In this document: positions 12,110 to 22,900 of the stretch, piece by piece
Position numbering within the stretch: position 1 is the first letter of the stretch
Layout: each line of letters starts with the position of its first letter
NCBI GenBank assembly: GCA_015039365.1
Contig: WION01000440.1
Location: forward strand, 1-43,856
From: Amanita rubescens
Lineage: Eukaryota > Basidiomycota > Agaricomycetes > Agaricales > Amanitaceae
Direction: 5' to 3'
Length of the DNA: 43,856 nt
Notes under the pieces: generated by a model
The model's input: the letters and a program-made list of their open reading frames with translations, nothing else
Told to the model about the DNA's origin: nothing
Databases searched by the model: none
Made by a program: the position numbers and the translations under genes

Positions 12110-14928
12110 ATGTCCCGCTTAGACACAACGGATTTCGACCTTTCTGTCGTGCCTCGCAGCTCCACCATCGGCAGAGATAGTGCAAACGGGTACGTGTCGA
12201 GCATAGGAATGACTTCGTATGCGCAGCGACCGGATCGACGTCCATCGCTGGCTCTTTCGACATATCCACAGACGACTTCCCGATCGTTTGCAAGCCAGAA
12301 ACGGGAATACGCCTTTGGCACTGGCGATCCTCTTGGAACAAACAGACACAACTCGAACAACTCATCCTTTGCCGTCTCTTCACCCATCTCTCATCGCCCT
12401 TCCCCGCCCCTCCCTCAGACCTCGCCCAATAGTATCTACAGTTCCTCTACTCCTAGCGAGAGAGACTCCAATACCGCCGTGCGTAACATTCTCCGACCTA
12501 CATCTCCCACTATTTCCTCTTCGCGTTCCACTCTTTGGTGGGGAGACCTCGAGCCGTGGATGGACGAAGAATACGCCAAGCAAGTATGCACCCTCATGGG
12601 TTGGGACCCTACCAATGCGCGCGTTCCACGCCCGCAACCTGACCCTATCACAGGGCAACAGGCAAACAATCCAGGCTACTGTTTCTTAACTTTCCCTACT
12701 CCGGCACACGCCGCGTCAGTTTTGGCACAAATCAACAACGCCGGGAATGGCAGCCCCGCTATCATGCCCAACTCTTCCAGGCCCTTCGTAATGAACTGGG
12801 CATCTAACGTTCCCTCCGCGTCACCCATTTCATACCCCGTGATGCCTACTGCGCTCCCAAACACCCAACAGGCGCAACAATACCAAAAAGAATATAGTAT
12901 ATTCGTCGGGGATCTCGCACCGGAGGCATCCAATTCTGATCTGGTCGCCGTATTTCGCAATCCGGTGCTCGGACTTAGAAACGATAGAGAACCAAAGTTT
13001 ATCCGTCCATTTTTGAGTTGCAAGAGTGCCAAGATCATGTTAGATCCCGTTACTGGGGTTTCTCGGGGTTACGGTTTCGTTAGGTTAGTAAGGGAACGTT
13101 CGAACGAGCCACAGGTTGCTGACTATGCCTACAGGTTTACAGACGAAGCTGATCAACAACGGGCTCTAATCGAGATGCATGGTCTGTACTGCTTGTCACG
13201 TCCAAGTATGTCTTGCATGCTATTTCATTCCGCATATATCGACTCTTGACTTGTTGCAGTGCGCATATCTCCAGCTACGGCCAAGTATAAGCCACCGCCA
13301 AGTCTACCGGCAACCGATCTTCCTCAGGTGCAATACCCTTTGAACCCTGTTACCTTGGCTTTGCCCCTTCATAATTCGGGTCAAGCGAAAAATGTCACGA
13401 CACCAATTACCTACGCGACATCGAATTCTTCGCTGACTAGCGCTGCGGTCTCTTCATCTGGCTCCGGATCAACTTTAGGCGGTTCAAACTCCGGCAGCTC
13501 CTTAAGCTCTGGGACTGCATCTACTGGAAGTTTACCAACACCGTTCAATTCTCTTACATCTGAGGAAATGATGAACTTGCCGAACAATGTTCTCGCACAG
13601 ATTGCCCAACAGTATGCGAACAGCGACTCTCAGGGTGCTTCCGTGACGTCATTATATGCCCAAGACAACATGTCCAAACAGAGCGAGGAGCGCCTTAACC
13701 GCTACTCGATTACGGAGGAGTCTTGGAAGCATCATGCTCAAGCCCGGGCAATTTTGGGAAACCTTATCGGGCCGAACGGTGAACAGTTGACTTCGACAGA
13801 CCCGTATAATACGACTGTCTTTGTTGGAGGTCTCTCTCCTCTAATATCCGAAGAGACACTCAGGACGTTCTTTGTTCCCTTTGGTGACATCCATTACGTG
13901 CGTTGGTCTGCATTATTGTGCGTATGGTATCTAAGAGCTTCACAGGTCAAAGTTCCAGCCGGAAAGCATTGTGGTTTTGTCCAGTTTGTGCGAAAAGCTG
14001 ATGCAGAACGTGCCATTGAAAAAATGCAAGGGTTTCCTATTGGCGGTAGCAGAATTCGCCTCAGCTGGGGTCGCAGCCAATGTAAGTAACGCATACACTG
14101 AGACGAATGGGTCGGTTCAATGCGTATATAGATAAAGCTGCTCAGGCAGCAGCACAGGCAGCACAAACCGCAGCACTCCAGGCGAGCACAACGCACCTTC
14201 AAGGAGCAATGACTCAGGAACAAGCTATGCAAATTTTACAGAAATTTACATTACAGGGATACCTCGATAATTCCTTACCCATAAACGCTCAGTTTAACGG
14301 TTCAGGTACGAATAGCAATGCGCTCCTTCGGGAGGCCTATACCAGCTCCGCGTTAGGCAACATGTACGACGATCTTCACTCACGGGCAACGGCGTTGGGG
14401 ACACAGCCTTTGGACTCGTATCTGACGAACAGCATCCTTACGCATCCGAACGATCCTTCGCGTGTCCATTCCAATTTTTCGCCCTTCTCCCCGGATCCCA
14501 ATATCTATGAAACCGACGCTAGACGAAAGGACGCATCGTCATTCATTTTATCTCATGCGTCGAAGTCTTATGCGCCAGGTTTCCTATCACTGTCCACGTC
14601 AGATGTCAAATCCAATGGAAACTATGTCGGTGATGATGCAACAAAGAATTCCCCGCGAGAACCTCGTTCCTCCAGCGCTACGAGATACGGAGACTTCGGT
14701 TCTGGCGTAGCTTATTCTTCGACACGCCCGGACGTCACCATCTCGAAGCAATCTTCAGGTTCAACGTCAACTGAACGTGAAAATCGCAACGCGGACCTGC
14801 AGGATTTGAACGGGACTCTAGCAAACCTTGATCTGGATCGGCAGAAGTCTTGGAATTCTCAGACAAATATGTTTGAGCGAAATCCCCAGTTGCAACAATT
14901 CCCGAAGGACGACAAGTCCACTGCCTAA
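12110..14928 (+). CDS. Three-RRM RNA-binding protein of the Nam8/Ngr1/Csx1 group
   Basis: Five exons (12110-13083, 13135-13205, 13260-13897, 13946-14081, 14132-14928) join into 871 aa. RRM1 starts near residue 140 (LWWGDLEPWMDEEY), RRM2 near 262 (YSIFVGDLAPEAS, later SRGYGFVRF) and RRM3 near 532 (TTVFVGGLSPLISEE, later GFVQFVRKADAERAI). This arrangement is typical of Nam8/Ngr1 (yeast) and Csx1 (fission yeast), which act in U1 snRNP splicing or in mRNA stability. RRM2 carries an insertion between helix 1 and strand 2 (about NPVLGLRNDREPKFIRP) relative to those yeasts. The N-terminus is Ser/Thr-rich, the linker before RRM3 is Ser/Gly-rich, and an Ala/Gln repeat (AAQAAAQAAQ) follows RRM3. The intron at 13898-13945 is 48 nt and stop-free, so its retention would insert 16 residues. 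Which of the orthologous groups it belongs to cannot be settled from motifs. Confidence 0.92.
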
Positions 14929-15432
14929 AATGGCCTACCAAGACGAGTGACGAACATTCAATGACTTTTTTTATACATCCTATAATCATTTAACACAGGT
15001 TGTCTTTATTCGACAAGGATATTTGTCTTGTCGCTATACTCTCGTGTCTGTGATTTCAGACCCGATCTATTACGGTTACAGTGGTGAATATTTTAACACC
15101 CCAAGGTTTTTGGTTTATCCATCGCTCTCCGAAACATATGTCTTTTGTTTCTGGTTTGTCGTCATAGTCCAGTCTATTGTCTTGTTTTGTTATGATTCAT
15201 TCCAACGCTTTGCGATTGCACGCGATTACCCAATGTCCCGTCTCATGAAAGGTTATTAAATATTAAATATACACACGTACAATTACATACACTCTCGACT
15301 GTGTTTGTCAAGCAATATATGGGTTGATTGAGATTTGTGGGATTGTGTGGTTTCACGAACTTTGACGAAATATCGTTGGACTGACGATGAATTATCTTAT
15401 CTCTATTTGTGTAAGTGGAACTCACCTTACAG
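14929..15432. other. Intergenic, 3' region of the RNA-binding protein gene
   Basis: About 500 nt of AT-rich sequence between the stop codon at 14928 and the tRNA. No coding potential or repeat was recognised. It probably contains the 3' UTR and polyadenylation site. Confidence 0.5.
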
Positions 15433-15505
15433 GGTTCAGTGGTCTAGTGGTTATGATCTCTGTCTCACACACAGAGGGTCTCCAGTTCGATCCTGGACTG
15501 AACCA
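15433..15505 (+). tRNA. tRNA-Val (anticodon CAC)
   Basis: A 73-nt intronless tRNA folds completely. The acceptor stem GGTTCAG pairs with CTGAACC, with A as discriminator base. The anticodon stem TCTGT/ACAGA closes the loop CTCACAC, so the anticodon is CAC. The T arm is TCCAG-TTCGATC-CTGGA. A run of nine T, a Pol III terminator, follows directly at 15506. It lies 84 nt before the RRP7 start codon on the same strand, so its transcription unit overlaps the likely RRP7 promoter. Confidence 0.93.
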
Positions 15506-15514
15506 TTTTTTTTT
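15506..15514 (+). terminator. Pol III T-run terminator of tRNA-Val
   Basis: Nine consecutive T directly after the discriminator base of the tRNA, the standard RNA polymerase III stop signal. Confidence 0.85.
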
Positions 15515-15589
15515 TGTCGGTATACCTCTGTTTTGCCACAACATTGCCGTGCAAACAACGTCCCCATCCATATCTAAAAATCACCGAAC

Positions 15590-16681
15590 ATGGGCAACGC
15601 ACCACCGCCAACCACTATCTCCGGATTCACTGTACTACCTGTGGAATACCCGTCTTCGTCCGCTGCCATACATTATTTATACGTCCGAAAACATGCCGGT
15701 CCCAAAACCTCTAAAAGCAGCAAAAACGCCAAGGACGCTAAAAACGATAAAGAAACGCATTTACCGGATGGGCGGACGTTGTTCGTCGTGAACATGCCGC
15801 CGGACGCAACAGAACGAGAGGTGGTCCAGTTTTTCAAGTTTTGCGGGACGGTGGAAAAGGTCCTGTTTGATTTTATGGGTACCTCGGAGTTACTGCAGGG
15901 TGATAGCGAGGATGAGGAAGAGACTGATGCAGATGATGAAGACCAGGGTCAGGATCAACAAGGCGAAGGGGCAGATGGGAAGGATGGACAGCGGAAGAGG
16001 AAACGGGGTCGGAAAACTACTCGGAAAGACGAAGAAGTGCCCAAAGTCGTACCGCTCCCTACGCAAAACATTCGAAGGTTACGGAAAACGGGGAAAACCG
16101 CTCACGTCGTCTTCCTCGACGCTTCGTCGCTGGATCGGTTTCTTTCTGTTTCGTCATCAAAACCCCGTCTTTGGGCTCTGTCGGAAGAACCTATTGGTTT
16201 ATCGCACTATATTGCTCAATACGCTGCATTACGGCCTCCTTTGGATACCGTCAAGGAACATGCGGACAGTTACATACGGGTGTACGACTATGAGCAAGAG
16301 AAGATGAAGCAAAAGTCGAAATACAGGAAGGGCGAGGCAATCGTTGACGAAGATGGCTTCACGATGGTAGTTAGGGGAGGAGCGTACGGCCGAACGCTCG
16401 GAGGAGGGGTAGCTGTTGCTAGCAAAAAGTTTCAGCAGACTGGTGTGGCCAATGAGAAGAGCGCGAGGAAGAGGAGAAAGGCGGGTGAGGATAAGGGTGG
16501 GTTCTATGCGTTCCAGAAGGCCGAGAAGCAGAGGAATGGTGTGTTTTATCTTTTTGTCCTCGCATTTCTTCTCTGATGGTATTGTTGTGTGACAGCTTTA
16601 ATTGAGCTCAAGAGGAAGTGGGAAGAGGATAAGGCTAAGATTGAGAAGCTAAAGGAATCGCGACGGTTCAAGCCATACTAG
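15590..16681 (+). CDS. RRP7: Ribosomal RNA-processing protein 7
   Basis: Two exons (15590-16538, 16596-16681) give 344 aa. The N-terminal part has HYLYVRKH and then an RRM-like start (GRTLFVVNMPPDATEREVVQ) with a large acidic and basic insertion (DSEDEEETDADDEDQ, then KRKRGRK) inside the RRM region. The C-terminus is the diagnostic Rrp7 tail: GFYAFQKAEKQR, then LKRKWEEDKAKIEKLKESRRFKPY at the very end, which the splice at 16539/16595 keeps in frame. Rrp7 is a nucleolar 90S/UTP-C component needed for 18S rRNA maturation. The gene has a tRNA immediately upstream, and its 3' end converges with the PF10342 gene 264 nt away. Confidence 0.92.
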
Positions 16682-16945
16682 GTTAGGGGCAGGGAATCGT
16701 CGTGGTATTGAATGAACGCCGTACGGCGTCAAAATTATATCGGGACTACAAATACGATGGCATTGCTTCTTGCGGGACGTTACTCGTATGTCGAACAAAT
16801 GTCCGCTGGAAAAAGGTACCGTGGTGGATAGCCCACTCAATAAAGCTGTTACTGAAAATTTGTCCATGGCATTGTGTACATCGCCCATGCAGTAGTACAA
16901 AAGATCACTTTATTGAGTCCTTGCATTCCACACCGACGCGTCAAA

Positions 16946-17519
16946 TCACTCTTTCTTTCCACAGTCCAAGTGCTTTCCATGTCCATTACCTACCTTGGTG
17001 CAAATACGGAACGATGGACTGACATTCGAAGAGTCTCCAAACACTACGCAAAAAGATCATGATCAACGACGCTGTTATAAATGCAAAGGCATAAAATGAT
17101 ACTGACATATGATTTGATAGACACCCGCGGTGATGTTGGAGGGTACATTCACTTGTATTTTACCGTTTGCTTCCACGAGATTAAATTCTCCGGTCAAAGC
17201 AGGACCTGCCAACGTTGAACCTGCGTATTGCGATGTCCAGCGGCAAAAACAAACCTCCGTTTATCATAACAAGACCGGCATTGGAAACGGTTGCAGGCTG
17301 GTTAGCGGTACTCCTGTACGATGGATGATCAAGAAGACCCGTGCCCGTTTGTCGGCACACTTACCAAGTGACTGTTTCTGTCTCGCCTGCGATCCACTCA
17401 GTTTCGCTGTTTGGCGTCAGAATCGTTGGGTCCCAGATATCCCGGGTGACGAGCGGCGTTGCATGGGAGAAAAGGCCCGACGACAAAGAGGAGAGCGCAA
17501 CGGCGAGTAAGAGACGCAT
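16946..17519 (-). CDS. Short secreted protein with a PF10342 (Kre9/Knh1-like) domain
   Basis: Four exons on the minus strand (17365-17519, 17255-17313, 17107-17220, 16946-17043) join to 141 aa, in frame. Residues 1-20 are a signal peptide (MRLLLAVALSSLSSGLFSHA). Then follow DIWDPTILTPNSETEWIAGE and TVTW, the hallmark start of the Ser/Thr-rich GPI-anchored membrane family domain, and near the end LFGDSSNVSPSFRI, its typical last strand. Members are extracellular or cell-wall proteins; Kre9/Knh1 affect beta-1,6-glucan. The usual Ser/Thr-rich tail and GPI signal are missing, so this is the bare domain. The second intron (17221-17254) would be only 34 nt, unusually short, and a splice after RICTK could extend the protein. 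A TATAAAAG box lies about 40 nt before the start codon. Confidence 0.75.
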
Positions 17520-17560
17520 CACTTTCTACACTGCAGACTTGCAATGTTCAGTATCCCTCG

Positions 17561-17568
17561 CTTTTATA
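17561..17568 (-). promoter_or_regulatory. TATA box of the PF10342 secreted-protein gene
   Basis: TATAAAAG on the minus strand, 42 nt before the ATG at 17519. It is a close match to the consensus and fits a strongly regulated secreted-protein gene. Confidence 0.55.
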
Positions 17569-17599
17569 ACTTTTTGTTGCTGGGCTATGTTGCCCTATG

Positions 17600-18741
17600 T
17601 GTGAACAGCCCGCACACTCTGGCGAAGGGAGGCCGTCAAATTTCGCTTAGCGTGATGAAACCTTGCCTCGCAATTTCGCACAATCAGGAAGGCACTGTAC
17701 GGAAGCGACGGCCGGGAGCTGAGCTTGCATCACGAGCGCTGAAATTCATGAACGGGCGTGAAACTCCGTGATCAATTTTGATAAAATCATGCCCCATGAC
17801 ATTGACATGAAGTTACGCAGCAAGGGAGCCGCCTTTGTGTAGCTTTTTATGCCTTCCCGGGTCTCCACCTTTTCTAGGTCAATACGGGGTACCCATAATA
17901 CCCGAGGATGGTACCTTCAGTTCTGAGACGCCAGGCCCGGAGTCTGAAGTGGCGAGTAGAGACCCAACAAGTCGATAATGTGTTGTATTGTTCGCGGTGG
18001 GAGAAGCGGAGAAGGAATGGATGTACGTTAAAGGTCTGAAGTCGCTGTTAAAGGCATTTTGCGAAAAGAAGGACGGGAATGCAGGAAAGAATGAAAGACT
18101 GTCCCGGGGCGAGACAGCGAAAGGTGGCTAATACAAAGGCAGAGAGACAGTAGAGATGTTTGAATTCCGAAAGGCCCGATGCTACAACAATTTGCAAAAC
18201 GCCACCGATACTCTGGAGTGACATCGACTCTTGAAGTGCATATTGGATAGTCTTCCCTTCGACCTTCAATATCTTTCCTGAACAATACAGTCGACGGCAC
18301 CGCTCGTTGGACGCTCAGGCTCAACACACCTCTGACTTTGTTCTCCACATGCATCCAACAGGTCTACATCTCTGAGTATCGCCAATTCGAACAGGACGGG
18401 GGCTAAGTCCTCGAAAACGGGTATAGCACTGGCACACAGAGAATCAGTACACATGATAGATGTGAGAATAGAGTGCTTACTTGAAGTGGATCCTCAAAGT
18501 CACGCCTGGCAAGCTTTTTCATCGCGAGTGCATTTGCAGGAAAACGGCGTATGTACATAGAGTCCCATGCCCAAAAGGAGGTTAAGCAAGATGTGCAAAG
18601 TAATATAAGTACCGTACCGATTATTCACTTTTTGAATGGATCCGTCGCCCTGAGCATAAAGAATTGTGATAATAGCCTTCCAAACGCCGAGTTCGATCTC
18701 GTACAAGTAGATTCGGTACAAACATCAAGAAAAAGTTAAAA
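17600..18741 (-). other. Unresolved stretch with gene-like minus-strand fragments
   Basis: No protein family was recognised. On the minus strand, a hydrophobic segment around 18500-18721 (ITLHILLNLLLGMGLYVHT) is followed by a good donor (gtaagc near 18480) and an acceptor (gtgccag near 18430). The next exon-like frame reads AIPVFEDLAPVLFELAILRD. This could be the 3' half of a multi-exon gene that begins in the repeat segment to the right, or the remains of one. No complete reading frame could be assembled. Confidence 0.25.
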
Positions 18742-19800
18742 CCACTGCTTGGACCTGCAGCGCTCGGTTTTGTTGGTGTTGTTGAAACCGCGGGTCTGGA
18801 AGTTTCCCACGTTGAACGTTGAACCACGCTTCTCTGCTGTTTTAACTTTTCAGCAGCTGCAGATGCCAGATCATGATCACACCTAGCGCAGAAGATGACG
18901 GACACTCCAGTAAGTATCCCCGCAACTTGCGCAAAGACCTCGAGGGCCACGTATTTGCTTTGTTTAAATTTACGTTGGTCAGTATTGGATTCAATCACAC
19001 CTACTAACCTGACGTTGAATGTACAGGATTATGACTGGAATAGAGGATTGAATGGCGGCGTCATGGAGCGTCGAACGTTGTCTGTCTCCGGGCAGACCAT
19101 GCGTTGCTCCAACAACTGTATCTTGGCCCAAATTTTGGGTCGAACGCCCCAACCTCCCCGTGCGATGGCTAGGTCTTTCATCGCCACTGGCCTCTTTGAG
19201 GTGCTTGTAATATGGCATCTGTGGGCGGGATCCGTTGCGCAATAGCTGCATCGCGGGGTTATCGCGAACCAGCATTCATTAACGCGTCTTCCATCAAAAA
19301 GTTGTTTGGGTCCTTTTCCAATCCAATGACCACAGCCGCCGGCACGTCTTCTTCCTCTTGAGTAGCTACCGGTCCACACCTGTCATCGCCCATGTCATAT
19401 TTTCGACTGCCGCTGGGACCGTCGCATTGTGTACCACTGACAGCGTTGTCTTCATTGGTTTGCGACGTTCCGGGGTTCATGGAGGTATTAGGAGCTTCCT
19501 CCTCGATAGCATCAGGGTCAAAGACGCTACCGTAGGTGGCGGCCTCGTGTAACAACTTTTGATATGCCGCGACGGTAACAGCTGACTCGTCTACATCTTT
19601 TAACATAGAAAGGCTCTCCATGACTGTAATCTCTCAAGTTCTCCATTCAGAACTCGAAACGCGACTTCTTGAATAACACCCCCAGGCTGCTCGTAACGGG
19701 CCTCGCGTCATTGCTGTACCTAATAGTCAACGCGCCGTAGGAGGCAACCAGGTCGCGGCCGGCTTAAGCTGACACTTTTTTCCTTTCCGCGTGGATTAGC
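18742..19800. repeat. Duplicated ~1 kb segment, copy 1
   Basis: This segment aligns in the same orientation with 21932-22900. Shared landmarks in the same order include CAGCGCTCGGTTTTGTTGGT (18756 and 21945), GATTATGACTGGAATAGAGG (19027 and 22187), TAGGTCTTTCATCGCCACTG (19170 and 22310) and a stretch around 19615 and 22720. The copies differ by many substitutions and indels. Copy 1 keeps a longer minus-strand reading frame, so it looks less decayed. Confidence 0.8.
19259..19621 (-). CDS. Hypothetical acidic protein, probably first exon of a multi-exon gene
   Basis: A 120-codon frame beginning MESLSMLKDVDESAVTVAAY. It is rich in Glu and Asp, with patches such as DPDAIEEEAP and TQEEEDVP. No family is recognised. 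The frame ends shortly after MEDALMNAGSR, where a GT donor-like site exists, and further open frames continue on the same strand (GGWGVRPKIWAKIQ near 19120; VIFCARCDHDLAS near 18890). A multi-exon gene across 18.0-19.6 kb is therefore possible. The equivalent of this frame in the second copy is destroyed by a stop within eight codons, so the homologous gene there is dead. Confidence 0.3.
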   Translation of the reverse strand: MESLSMLKDVDESAVTVAAYQKLLHEAATYGSVFDPDAIEEEAPNTSMNPGTSQTNEDNAVSGTQCDGPSGSRKYDMGDDRCGPVATQEEEDVPAAVVIGLEKDPNNFLMEDALMNAGSR

Positions 19801-19835
19801 ACGATGCCGGGTTGTTTGTTTTTATTTTGAGATAA

Positions 19836-21110
19836 ATGACTCTTCCTCACATCCACAAGCTACCTGCAGAGATTTTGCAGCACATATTTCACTTATGCTG
19901 TGCTGGTTACATGCTTGGTTTAAAACCTTACAGTCCCGTTTTGCTTTTGGTACAAGTTTGCTCACGATGGAGACAGCTCCTCTTGCATGCCCCTATGTTT
20001 TGGGACGAGGTCACGACACCCTATGTTTTGGGACGAGGTCACGACATCTGGTGACTCTTTGTCCCAGCTTTCTCTAGCTTCCCTATGGTTTTCTCGTGCA
20101 GGCTTGCGTCCTCGTTCTTTCTGTACCATGCGTTCCTCACCTGCCGCTCCAACTCAATCCCTCTTAGCTCGGTTTCCCTTCTCGAGTATCGATCTGGCCA
20201 TTCACGAAATCTAGATTTCTCAGAAATCCCCATCGAATCACTTTTGCCTCTTAAAAGTCTCTCGCTCCGAAATACCAATAGCCACTCGCCGCAAATATCA
20301 CTAGGCCACCATAGCTTCCCCAACCTGTCTAAACTACTTATCTGGAACTACTTTGATTCGTTCAGCGCATTAATGACATCCAAGATGATTGAAGAATTAT
20401 TCATATCTGGGTCTGTACCGATATCACTCTATTTAGAAATTTTGCACTCTGCGACAAAGCTCCGAGAGTTGATTCTCAAGTCTGTCAGTGATGCCGAAAC
20501 AGTTGCATCAATTCAAGACGTGGTTGCACCCAACTTGACAGATCTCAGAATACATTTCACACACGGGTACAGTGCTGGGCCACTTGTTAGTGCATTGACA
20601 GCACCTAACCTGAAAAGGCTTACCATGCTGACGAGGCTTGATGATCCAGGATTTACATGCGATGCCTCTTCATTTATTCCGAAAGCAGGGCAATCCAGGA
20701 TGCCAAAGCTAGAGGACCTATCCATTGATAGTAAGACCTCACACCCTATTGACATTGGCATACTACTACGCTCTATCCCGTCGTTGCGCACCTTGCGCCT
20801 TCAACCAAAGGCGATACTTGATGAGAATACTATGCAAGGTTTAGCAAGTGGAGAGCTGGGACCTTGTTTACGTTACATGACTCTCCAAGACCAGTGCACA
20901 CCTCACGATCCCGAGCGAATTTTGTCCATGATAGAAGCCAGACTTGATATTGGAATGGGAAATGACTCCCGCCAGGAACGGTTCAATTCGTTCAGGATGG
21001 ATTTTTTCTTTGTGGTTCGGGATGATGGAAAGTTCAAGTTGGATGGATACAAGCGGCGAATTCGTGACTTGGCTCAAGACGGGGTTAGGGTTCAATTCGA
21101 TTTTGTTTGA
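19836..21110 (+). pseudogene. F-box protein gene, broken by a tandem duplication and a second frame change
   Basis: The N-terminus is a clear F-box: LPAEILQHIFHLC, then LLLVQVCSRWRQLLLHAPMFW. A perfect 28-nt tandem duplication (19991-20018 and 20019-20046) follows, shifts the frame and brings a TGA at 20052. The frame expected before the duplication continues as DSLSQLSLASLWFSRAG, typical of mushroom F-box proteins, up to a TAG at 20212. From about 20213 the original frame resumes with LDFSEIPIESLLPLKSL and stays open to the stop at 21108-21110, with leucine-rich segments (LRELIL, LTDLRI, LKRLTML, LRTLRL). Intact relatives would recruit targets to SCF ubiquitin ligases. Introns could in principle rescue the frame, but the exact 28-nt duplication argues for a recent lesion or an assembly error. 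Confidence 0.7.
19991..20046. repeat. Perfect 28-nt tandem duplication
   Basis: Two identical 28-nt units in direct contact (19991-20018, 20019-20046) inside the F-box gene. The unit length is not a multiple of three, so it shifts the reading frame. Confidence 0.95.
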
Positions 21111-21931
21111 ATTGGTTACTACTTCATAATGATGGGAGGTCATCTCAAATGCAAGCTATGATTGAATGTGAATATTGGAGGATGAATTTTTTTATGCTCA
21201 CGACTAGAAATTCTCGAAAAGTATTCCATAATACATGAGACCTAACTCACGTGCGTTTCGGAAAATCGGGACTCGAGGTGGTTCTTCTGCTGCACTGCTG
21301 AGCAAGCAGTCGAGCACATCAAATTCGCGTGCGTTTGTGCAGGTTCTGCAGATATCATGGAATCTGAAACCCAGGTTTAGGAAGCAGGCATCAACACCTT
21401 TAATGTGAGGGTCGTGCATCATGGGAGAGCCACGAGGAAGTCAGTATCTTGAGCGAAGCGTTAGGACTTTGGATTTAATGAGGACGATGGCAAGGGGCAA
21501 CGCGTGTTTGCGTGTGTGCAATGCATACGTTATCTTGCTTCGACGAGTCCTCCGAATTCGACGTATGTGGTGCAAATACAACACGTTCGTTCGCAAATTA
21601 TCAGTGCGGCATTTTGTGGTACGTCGCGTGCTATACCAAGAAATTGGATATTACGGGTGACGCAAACGCTAGTTTCCGTTTCTTCCGCGGCCGCATTGGT
21701 GGTGTACTAAGACTGGCTTTGCGAACCATGACGATTTCGGGTAATGAGGTTGCCGACGTGGTGGATGCGACTGATGGGTTGCGTTTCGCTTGTGTCTTTC
21801 GCTCTCCTGTAACATTGGGCGACCGTTTCTTGTCCGGTTCGTAGATCTCGAAAGAACCGTCTTGCTAGCTGATGACCCCTCCTCCAACGATTCGTTATCT
21901 TTAGTAGGAGACCCAAGCAAACCGTACGATG
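21111..21931. other. Accessory intergenic region with a small unknown frame
   Basis: A minus-strand frame at 21204-21422 (72 aa, with Cys residues and RFHDICRTCTNAREFDVLD) ends after a possible donor (gtgagt). No family is recognised and no continuation is convincing. A 36-nt sequence at 21561-21596 recurs at 25152-25187. Confidence 0.3.
21561..21596. repeat. 36-nt direct repeat, left copy
   Basis: Starts with ACGTATGTGGTGCAAATA and ends with ACACGTTCGTTCGCAA. It matches 25152-25187 at 32 of 36 positions in the same orientation. Together they bracket the second copy of the ~1 kb segment and the protease gene. Confidence 0.7.
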
Positions 21932-22900
21932 GCTGCTCGGACTTGCAGCGCTCGGTTTTGTTGGTGTTGAATACTTTGTCGTTGAAATTTCCCCGTTCCA
22001 CGTTGAACCACGTTTCCCTGCTGTTTTCAGTAGATGTCAGATCATGATCATGCCTAGCGCAGAAGATGACGTATTTAACAGCGCGCAAAGGCCACGAAGC
22101 TTTCTTTTGCATTGTTTAAATTTACGCTAGTCAGTATTGGATTCAATCACTGGGAAAAACTACTGACCTGACGTTGAATGGTACAGGATTATGACTGGAA
22201 TAGAGGATTGAATCGGCGGCATCATGGAGTGTCGAACGTTGTCCGCCTCTCCTCTTCAAGTGACCCAAATAATTCGGGTCAAACGCCCCAACCTCCCCGT
22301 GCGACGGCTAGGTCTTTCATCGCCACTGGCCTCTTGAGGTGTTTAATATGGCATCTGCGGGCGGGATCCGTTACAATTGACGATGCAATAGCTGCATTGC
22401 GGGGTTATCGACCTGGATGCGAACCAGCATTCATTAATCATTAACGCGACTTCCATCAAAAAGCTATTGGGCACAGCCGCCGGCGCGTCTTCTTCCTTGA
22501 GTAGCTACAGATCCACACCTGTCATAAGCCATCACCCATGTCATCCTTTCGACGGTCGCTGGGACGGTCGCATTGTGTACCACTGACGCCGAGTGTTGTC
22601 TTCATTGGTTTGTGACGTTCCGGGGTTCATGGGAGTTTCCTCGATAGCATAAGACGCGGCGAATATGCCGCGTCGGAGTAACAGCTGACTCGTCTACATC
22701 TTTTACTACATAAAAAGGCTCTCCATGTCTGTAATCTCTCAAGTTCTGCATTCAGAACTCGAAACGCGACTTCTTGAATAACACCCTCAGGCCACTCGCA
22801 ATGGGCCTCGTGTTGTTGCTGTACCTAAATAGTCAACGTGCCGTAGGAGGCAAACAAGGTCGCGGCCAGCGTAAGCTGACGCTTTTTTTCCTTTCCGGGG
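21932..22900. repeat. Duplicated ~1 kb segment, copy 2 (degenerate)
   Basis: Same-orientation partner of 18742-19800. On the minus strand the frame equivalent to the acidic protein of copy 1 begins at about 22724 but reads into TAG after MESLFM and is disrupted by further indels. Relative to copy 1 there are several deletions (for example around 22090-22110 and 22650-22670) and small insertions (around 22375-22410). I treat it as a decayed copy with no coding function. Confidence 0.75.
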
